The position numbers were made by a program, and so were the translations under genes. A stretch of 11,921 nt of DNA from JBAYVY01 sp041674345 (lineage in GTDB: Bacteria; Planctomycetota; Phycisphaerae; Phycisphaerales; Zrk34), in the NCBI GenBank assembly GCA_041674345.1, contig JBAYVY010000072.1:1-11921 (forward strand). The letters run 5' to 3'. Below the pieces are notes generated by a model. The model searched no databases. It was not told the origin of the DNA and was given only the letters and a program-made list of their open reading frames with translations. How positions within the stretch are numbered: the stretch's first letter is position 1; each line of letters starts with the position of its first letter. Positions 7,926 through 11,921 of this stretch are shown piece by piece.

Positions 7926-8888
7926 TCACGGTCCCCAGGCAACATTGTTGCGCATGCGATCAACGTCCCACTTGCCGCTGATCGACTCGCCGTGGCCGTC
8001 GATGCCGGTGACGTTCACCGAGTGATAGTGCCGGGGGATGTTTACCACGTCGCCGGTGAACAGGTCGGGGGTAGTGTCGTTGGCGCTTCGCCAAGTCACC
8101 GACCAGGGGACGGAATTGACGTGATCCCAAATGCCGACGCCTGTAAAGTCGAAATTGGCGTAGGTTGCGTAGTCGTTAACGTCCGACCGTCCGTCGGCAA
8201 TGGCGAAAGTCGAAGGTGTCACCCGGTCGATCCGCACGGCGCTTTTGATGTCGGGATAGGACGGACTGCTGTTGTCCAGCGGTGCCCAGGCGCGCATCCA
8301 GGTGATGGGATTGCCGCCGCCGCCGGTTCGAGAGGCGGCTAAATATCGATTCAGGCCGTACGACATGCGGAACTGGCCGTCGCCGCCGGACGGGGTAATG
8401 ACGCGACCGTAACCCGGCATGTCGGACGCCGGGAACGGGCATTGCCAGGCGGTGCGCAGACGGGCGTCATGGATGTCGGCGGCCAACGGAAGATAGTTAT
8501 TGCCGATGGAGATTTCACCCAGGCGTTGATACCAGTTGAGGTAGCCAATGGGTTCGCCGACGGTCGCATCACCGGCTGCATTCCAACGGTAGGGCAGCAT
8601 TCCCTGAAAGTCGGTGGCATATGTCGCCAGGGCGATGTGGACCTGCCGCTGGTGGGTCAGACATTTAAGGTTTTTCGCCGCGTCGCGCGCCTTGTTCAGC
8701 GACGGCAGCAGGATCGCCAGGAGCAGCGCGATGATGGCGACGACGACAAGGAGTTCCACAAGCGTAAAACCGTGTCGGATTCTCGATTGCCGACCCCCGG
8801 AATAGCCGATTGCCGATTGAAAGACCACCGTCCGCCCCAATCGGCAATCGGCGATCAACAATCGGCCATTCGGTAATTGATTCGTCAT
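7926..8888 (-). CDS. Type II secretion/type IV pseudopilin-like protein with H-X9-DG motif
   Basis: This is a 320-residue prepilin-like protein, probably inserted in the inner membrane, processed by prepilin peptidase and used in a pseudopilus or anchored at the cell surface. The cleavage motif is RHG/FTLVELL with Gly40 and Phe41, and Glu45 is the conserved +5 residue. The hydrophobic helix spans about 42-63. A globular domain follows and ends with His287-X9-Asp297-Gly298, the 'prepilin-type processing-associated H-X9-DG' signature that PVC genomes carry in many copies. Start 8888 (or 8900) is preferred over 8978 because 8978 lies inside the terminator hairpin of the upstream gene. The 40-residue leader is long and is largely encoded by a palindromic repeat, so it may not be under coding constraint. 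No strong Shine-Dalgarno sequence is seen. The exact partner or ligand is unknown. Confidence 0.92.
   Translation of the reverse strand: MTNQLPNGRLLIADCRLGRTVVFQSAIGYSGGRQSRIRHGFTLVELLVVVAIIALLLAILLPSLNKARDAAKNLKCLTHQRQVHIALATYATDFQGMLPYRWNAAGDATVGEPIGYLNWYQRLGEISIGNNYLPLAADIHDARLRTAWQCPFPASDMPGYGRVITPSGGDGQFRMSYGLNRYLAASRTGGGGNPITWMRAWAPLDNSSPSYPDIKSAVRIDRVTPSTFAIADGRSDVNDYATYANFDFTGVGIWDHVNSVPWSVTWRSANDTTPDLFTGDVVNIPRHYHSVNVTGIDGHGESISGKWDVDRMRNNVAWGP
8806..8851. repeat. Palindrome inside the pseudopilin leader
   Basis: CCGATTGCCGATTG (8806-8819) and CAATCGGCAATCGG (8838-8851) form a perfect 14-bp stem with an 18-base loop. Further GATTGCC-type units continue on both sides (about 8783-8793 and 8851-8866). 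It is made of 6-7-base tandem units, like the palindrome after argC, but of different sequence. It is translated as part of the pseudopilin leader (segments LLIADCRLG and FQSAIG), upstream of the cleavage site where sequence matters little. Confidence 0.8.
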
Positions 8889-8899
8889 GCCACACCGCA

Positions 8900-8958
8900 T
8901 ATGTTTCCGCCGCTTGCGGCTTAGCACCCCCCGCCCCCGGAAACATACCGCAAGCGGC
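8900..8958. repeat. Interlocked inverted repeats with GC-rich core upstream of pseudopilin
   Basis: TATGTTTCC (8900-8908) pairs with GGAAACATA (8939-8947). GCCGCTTGCGG (8909-8919) pairs with CCGCAAGCGGC (8948-8958). The order is A-B-A'-B', so the two pairings compete, although CCGCTTGCGG can also fold on itself. Between them is CCCCCGCCCCCGGAA (8928-8942), a 15-base match to the dispersed 17-mer. The element fills nearly all the space between the upstream terminator and the pseudopilin start, so it would form most of the 5' leader of that mRNA. Confidence 0.75.
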
Positions 8959-8992
8959 AAAACGCCGGTCGCCGTCAAAGCGAACCGGCGTT
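8959..8992 (-). terminator. Rho-independent-like terminator of the PEP-CTERM gene
   Basis: On the minus strand AACGCCGGT (8992-8984) pairs with ACCGGCGTT (8969-8961), extended by an inner 3-bp stem after a one-base bulge. It is followed by a short T-run (complement of 8959-8962). It lies about 20 bases after the PEP-CTERM stop. The T-run is only four bases, so termination may be partial, letting some transcription into the pseudopilin. Confidence 0.65.
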
Positions 8993-9013
8993 GAAAGAGG
9001 AAGAATCGTTCGT

Positions 9014-9808
9014 TCAGCGTTTGCCGCGTCCAGCCATCAACAGCCCGCTGATCGCCATCAGCCCCAGCGTCGCCGGTTCGGGGATGGCGGTGGTGAAGCT
9101 GAAGTCGTCAATGGGATTTTGCCGCGTCGTCGTCGATGAATACTGAATTTGGGTGATGCCAAGACCGGCGGGGGCGTTGAAGAGGACGAACCCGGAAGTG
9201 CCGAACGCCAGCGGGCCGCCGAACGCCAGCGCCTGGGTGGAGTTGTCGCTGAAGGTGGCGGTGAAGGTGACGATTCCCACCGCGCCGCTTCGCCCGTTGA
9301 GGGCCAGCGCCACGGCGTTGACATATTCGCCGGTGGCCAGCCCGCCGCCGGAAAGCGTCAGGGACAGGGCGGTGGTCGCCGCAGTGACAGTGTTTGGATC
9401 AAGATGCGCGAAACCGCTGGTGCGGTTGGCCGAGCTGAACATGTTAATGGACCAATCGGCGGCTCCGACATTCTTCAGGGTCAGAACCTTGCTGGTGCCG
9501 TAAGGCAATTCGGCACCGTCAGCGCCGAAGAGTTGGGAGACAAAGGGACTGGTGCCGTCGGGTTTGAGGGGCGTGGTCAGGCCGGAGTTCCATACCGCGC
9601 CGGTTTCGTTGGTGAAGGCGGTGGCGACGGTGGTTTTCCAGTTGGTCAGGTCGGCGACGGTCAGCGAGCCGGCGTAGGCGCTGATCGTATCGTCGCCGGG
9701 CGGATCAAAGACGCCGACCAGTTCACCGACGATGGGAGCCGCGTTGACCGATCCGGTGATCGCCAGCGCCATGCCGCATGCCACGAGAGTCCATTTCATC
9801 TTTTTCAT
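9014..9808 (-). CDS. PEP-CTERM sorting domain secreted protein
   Basis: This 264-residue exported protein has the exosortase sorting tripartite C-terminus: IPEPATLG at 242-249, a short hydrophobic helix to about 259 and a basic RGKR end. The signal peptide is MKKMKWTLVACGMALAITGS with cleavage after VNA (residue 23). The middle is a Ser/Thr/Gly-rich beta-type domain of unknown function. PEP-CTERM proteins are cut and transferred to the envelope or extracellular matrix by an exosortase; none is in the window. ATG 9808 is chosen over the upstream in-frame extension because GGGAGGA (9816-9822) lies 7 bases before it and the signal peptide begins there. It is transcribed divergently from the XylR-type regulator across 226 bases and ends at its own terminator, so it may be the regulator's closest target. 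Confidence 0.93.
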   Translation of the reverse strand: MKKMKWTLVACGMALAITGSVNAAPIVGELVGVFDPPGDDTISAYAGSLTVADLTNWKTTVATAFTNETGAVWNSGLTTPLKPDGTSPFVSQLFGADGAELPYGTSKVLTLKNVGAADWSINMFSSANRTSGFAHLDPNTVTAATTALSLTLSGGGLATGEYVNAVALALNGRSGAVGIVTFTATFSDNSTQALAFGGPLAFGTSGFVLFNAPAGLGITQIQYSSTTTRQNPIDDFSFTTAIPEPATLGLMAISGLLMAGRGKR

Positions 9809-9815
9809 TGCGCAG

Positions 9816-9822
9816 TCCTCCC
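9816..9822 (-). promoter_or_regulatory. Strong ribosome binding site of the PEP-CTERM gene
   Basis: GGGAGGA on the minus strand, 7 bases before the ATG at 9808. It is the strongest Shine-Dalgarno match in the window and fixes the start. Confidence 0.85.
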
Positions 9823-9924
9823 AAAAAATGGGATTCGATTGCCGTCGGGACACCAAAGATCGTATGGATTCGGTGACACGCATCGAACCCAACGTAAAAA
9901 ATACCCGCGCCGGACGACAAAGTC

Positions 9925-9954
9925 TTGTGTTTTTGAACAAATTATTTGTATATT
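9925..9954 (+). promoter_or_regulatory. Possible promoter of the XylR-type regulator
   Basis: TTGTGT (9925-9930) and TATATT (9949-9954) are spaced by 18 bases in the only AT-rich stretch upstream of the regulator. The first operator-like palindrome sits between them, the normal place for a repressor site. This is a pattern match only. Confidence 0.35.
9937..9949. promoter_or_regulatory. Operator-like palindrome, distal copy
   Basis: ACAAATTATTTGT is a perfect 13-bp palindrome around a central T. It matches the proximal copy at 10022 in 11 of 13 bases, and the two differing bases change together so that pairing is kept. A weaker relative, ACAAAGTCTTGT, lies just upstream at 9917-9928. Confidence 0.6.
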
Positions 9955-10021
9955 TAAATCGTCCCATAAAACCCGGCTGGTCCGGGCGGGATGTGGGGGG
10001 TTGCTTGCCGGAAGATTTCTG

Positions 10022-10034
10022 ACAAACTGTTTGT
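10022..10034. promoter_or_regulatory. Operator-like palindrome, proximal copy abutting the start codon
   Basis: ACAAACTGTTTGT is a perfect 13-bp palindrome around a central T, ending one base before ATG 10035. Both copies are followed by AT, giving a shared 15-base consensus ACAAAYTRTTTGTAT. The centres are 85 bp apart, close to eight helical turns. It occupies the place where a Shine-Dalgarno sequence would be, and none is present. Confidence 0.6.
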
Positions 10035-11234
10035 ATGGGTACATCACGCGTGTCGAACAAGGCGGGCGGGCCGGTGGTGTTGCTGCTGGTGGGGCATGAG
10101 ACGCTGCTGAGCGTGCCGGAGAAGACGGCGGGGATACTGGCGTATTCGGTGGACGGGCGGTGGCTGTTCGATGTGGATCGCGCCCTGCCGTGCGACGGGG
10201 TGATCGTGCTGGATACTCGGGAGGACGCGGCGGTGAGCCGATCTCTGGACGGACGTGACGTGCCGGTGGTGCGGTGCCACTTTCCGCTTCAGGGCCGATC
10301 ACGGTTTCCGGTCATTACCAGCGACGAGCATCAGATCGGTCGGATGGGAGCTGAATATCTGCTGGAGCTGGGACTGAACCGTTTCGCGTTCGCGGGGATG
10401 GATGTGTTTGTCAGCGCCGAGCGAGAGGCGGGGTTCGCGGAGGTGATCGCCAAGGCGGGGTTTGAAGTGCGAACCACGGCGGCGAAAGCGGGTGGCGTGG
10501 ATCGTTTGCCGCTGGACTTCAAACCGGAGGGCCGCAAGCGGATTCGCCGGTGGCTGGAGTCGCTGCCCCTGCCGATCGGTGTGATGGCGTGGAACGACCG
10601 GATGGCGGTGACGGTGGGGTTGACGGCGCTGGAGATGGGGCTGGCGATACCGGATGACATCGCGCTGCTGGGGGTGGACAACAATGCGTTTCGCTGCCGG
10701 GCGATTTCGGTGCCGCTGTCGAGCGTCGATATCAACCAGCATGAACTGGGGTATCAGGCGGCGTCGCTGCTGGACCGGATGATAAAGAACCGCAAGAACG
10801 CGCCGCGGGTCGTCCGCGTGCCGCCGCTGAGGGTGGAGGTTCGCAGATCGACGGACGTGCTTCAGATCGGTGACCCCGATGTCGCCGCGGCGGTGCGATG
10901 GTTACGCGATCACGCGATCCAAAATGTTCGTATCGACGACGTGGAACAGGCGATCGGATGCTCGCGGGCGACCCTCGACCGCAAGTTCCGCAAGTTCATG
11001 GGTCACAGCATGGGCCAGGAACTGCGACGGGCGCGATTGCGTCAGGCGCGGGAACTGGTGATCCACAGCCGCCGGTCCATGCTGGACATTGCGTTGGACT
11101 GCGGCTTCGCCGATCTGCCGCACTTCAGCGCGGTGTTCAAAAAGACATATGGCCTGTCGCCCAGCCATTATCGACAACTGCACGGCGGGGGCATGCCTCT
11201 GATGCCGGCTCCGCCGCCTGCCCGCAAGAGATGA
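10035..11234 (+). CDS. XylR-type transcriptional regulator (LacI-like sensor plus AraC HTH)
   Basis: This 399-residue cytoplasmic regulator has the architecture of E. coli XylR. A periplasmic-binding-protein-like sugar sensor covers about residues 14-272 (VVLLLVG, VPVVRCHFP 76-84, IGRMGAEYLLELG 101-113, VMAWNDRMA 183-191, IPDDIALLGVDNN 205-217). An AraC-family double helix-turn-helix follows at about 283-383 (VEQAIGCSRATLDRKFRKFMG and the signature region LDIALDCGFADLPHFSAVFKK to GLSPSHYR). Family members bind a pentose or other monosaccharide and activate or repress nearby catabolic genes; the actual ligand cannot be read here. It is divergent from the PEP-CTERM gene, with two palindromic sites upstream suggesting autoregulation. 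The start is ATG 10035, with GTG 10050 as an alternative; neither has a good Shine-Dalgarno sequence. A proline-rich tail follows the HTH. Confidence 0.93.
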   Translation: MGTSRVSNKAGGPVVLLLVGHETLLSVPEKTAGILAYSVDGRWLFDVDRALPCDGVIVLDTREDAAVSRSLDGRDVPVVRCHFPLQGRSRFPVITSDEHQIGRMGAEYLLELGLNRFAFAGMDVFVSAEREAGFAEVIAKAGFEVRTTAAKAGGVDRLPLDFKPEGRKRIRRWLESLPLPIGVMAWNDRMAVTVGLTALEMGLAIPDDIALLGVDNNAFRCRAISVPLSSVDINQHELGYQAASLLDRMIKNRKNAPRVVRVPPLRVEVRRSTDVLQIGDPDVAAAVRWLRDHAIQNVRIDDVEQAIGCSRATLDRKFRKFMGHSMGQELRRARLRQARELVIHSRRSMLDIALDCGFADLPHFSAVFKKTYGLSPSHYRQLHGGGMPLMPAPPPARKR

Positions 11235-11396
11235 TCCGCGACATCAGAGCGACGAACTAACGATGCAGCGAGGGAACAACCTCGAACGGATCGGCCATTC
11301 GGGCGTCTCGCGCGAACAGGCCGGACGCATCGCGATCACCGCGATTGATCGTCCGCGCCAGCACCGGCCCCGCCGCTCGCTCATAACCTGATGTTG
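11235..11396. other. Convergent intergenic stretch, no assured gene
   Basis: This stretch lies between the regulator and cytochrome stops. It contains a 6-bp inverted repeat, CGATCA (11333-11338) with TGATCG (11346-11351), but no T-run. One frame on each strand is free of stops: plus 11263-11391 (42 codons from an ATG) and minus about 11400-11257 (47 codons, no start at its beginning). The minus frame ends LFARDARMADPFEVVPSLHR, which looks protein-like, but neither frame is recognised. Confidence 0.35.
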
Positions 11397-11921
11397 TCAG
11401 TCATCCGCGTGGCAGGCCAGGCAGAGGGCGCTGCGGCTGTTGGACATGGCCAGCAAATGATCTTCGGTGGAGTAGGGGGAATGGCAGGCCAGGCAGCCGA
11501 TTTTGTTGTCGATGAGCGTGATGCGGGGGTCGAGCGCGGCGAGGGAACGGAATGGGGCGAGTCCGCCGGACGAGGTGGTGATTTGCGGTCGGGTGGGATA
11601 GGTCATGCCCATGGGGTGATCGTGTGCGGCGTTGAACGATGAATTGGACAGGGAGCCGGTGCCGGTGCTGACATCGGCGGCCAGCGAACCGTCGTGACAG
11701 GTGAGACAGGATTGGGATACGGCGTCCATGAGGGAGTTGTCGAGTGTGGAAGCGAAGGCGGAGGGGGCGGCGGGGAGCGGAGCGAATTGTTTGACGTAAG
11801 CGGGTTTGCGGAGGTGCGCTTTGCCGAGCGCGGCCCCGTGCATGGAGACGCGGCCCCCACCCCCGCCCCCGGAAGTTTGGCCACCGCCCCCGGAATGATC
11901 GGATTCGCCGGGGTTGTGGCA
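11397..11921 (-). CDS. Multihaem c-type cytochrome, 5' end outside the window
   Basis: The reading frame is open through the right edge and ends at TGA 11397-11399; at least 174 residues are visible. Three complete CXXCH haem-binding motifs are seen: CLTCH (11694-11708), and CLACH twice near the C-terminus, the last only three residues from the end. The first visible residues at the edge are CH, so a fourth motif is probably cut by the edge. The HDHPMGMTYP segment and the spacing to GCLACHSPY and LCLACH match the doubled-CXXCH cytochrome family, in which the protein is exported and haem is attached in the periplasm. Internal ATG 11841-11843 is not the start. Upstream of it the frame encodes SGGGGQTSGGGGGG, a glycine linker created by two copies of the dispersed GC-rich repeat. 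Role is probably electron transfer; the partner is unknown. It converges with the regulator. Confidence 0.9.
   Translation of the reverse strand, partial: CHNPGESDHSGGGGQTSGGGGGGRVSMHGAALGKAHLRKPAYVKQFAPLPAAPSAFASTLDNSLMDAVSQSCLTCHDGSLAADVSTGTGSLSNSSFNAAHDHPMGMTYPTRPQITTSSGGLAPFRSLAALDPRITLIDNKIGCLACHSPYSTEDHLLAMSNSRSALCLACHADD
11860..11895 (-). repeat. Tandem copies of the dispersed GC-rich motif inside the cytochrome gene
   Basis: CCCCCGCCCCCGGAAGT at 11860-11876 is an exact 17-mer copy, followed by a 12-base partial copy CCGCCCCCGGAA at 11884-11895. On the coding strand the pair encodes SGGGGQTSGGGGGG. Confidence 0.8.

Noticed and set aside
8900..8958. A true H-type pseudoknot from the two crossing inverted pairs
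   Set aside because: The connecting loops would be zero bases long for 9- and 11-bp stems, which is sterically unlikely. Alternative hairpins are the better reading.
8889..8978. A 30-residue upstream extension of the pseudopilin starting at 8978
   Set aside because: The ATG lies inside the terminator hairpin of the PEP-CTERM gene and the extension is encoded by repeat DNA; 8888 or 8900 is more plausible.
11257..11400. Small protein or gene remnant in the convergent gap (minus frame ending EVVPSLHR)
   Set aside because: It has no start codon at its beginning, no ribosome binding site and no recognised family, and the opposite strand is equally open. Recorded only as a region note.
1..11921. 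CRISPR arrays, tRNA or rRNA genes
   Set aside because: No regularly spaced repeats with unique spacers and no recognisable tRNA or rRNA core sequences were seen on either strand. The repeats present are palindromic or dispersed single copies.

Overview
The window most likely comes from a Planctomycetes genome, probably near the Phycisphaerae. No single gene proves this. The case rests on a combination seen here: a PEP-CTERM secreted protein; a GFTLVELL pseudopilin with a C-terminal H-X9-DG motif; a very large secreted GH2-type protein with PVC-style accessory domains; a XylR-type regulator; a multihaem cytochrome; and a decayed integrase of planctomycete style. Base composition is GC-rich.

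Layout: positions 1-526 hold the decayed remains of a tyrosine recombinase. Then come two plus-strand genes, argC (arginine biosynthesis) and an EAL-domain gene (c-di-GMP phosphodiesterase type) broken by one single-base frameshift near 2434. They are separated by a long imperfect palindrome. The EAL gene converges, with only 10 bases between stops, on a minus-strand block that reads, in transcription order: PEP-CTERM protein (9808-9014), pseudopilin (8888-7926) and a 1672-residue secreted glycoside hydrolase-like protein (7732-2714). Divergent from the PEP-CTERM gene is a plus-strand XylR/AraC-type sugar-responsive regulator (10035-11234). It converges on a minus-strand multihaem cytochrome c gene that runs off the right edge.

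Working model (inference): the regulator, PEP-CTERM protein, pseudopilin and GH2 protein form a carbohydrate-use locus. The 226-base divergent intergenic region carries two near-identical 13-bp palindromes, ACAAATTATTTGT and ACAAACTGTTTGT. They differ only by a compensatory base pair, lie 85 bp apart, and the second abuts the regulator start codon. They are the best candidate for the regulator's own operator.

A second layer of structure is a set of short dispersed elements that ordinary annotation would miss. A GC-rich 17-mer, CCCCCGCCCCCGGAAGT, occurs exactly three times, with shorter versions elsewhere, in either orientation. It lies inside argC, inside the EAL gene, upstream of the pseudopilin, and inside the cytochrome, where it encodes a poly-glycine linker. 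Two palindromes built of short tandem units lie after argC and inside the pseudopilin leader.
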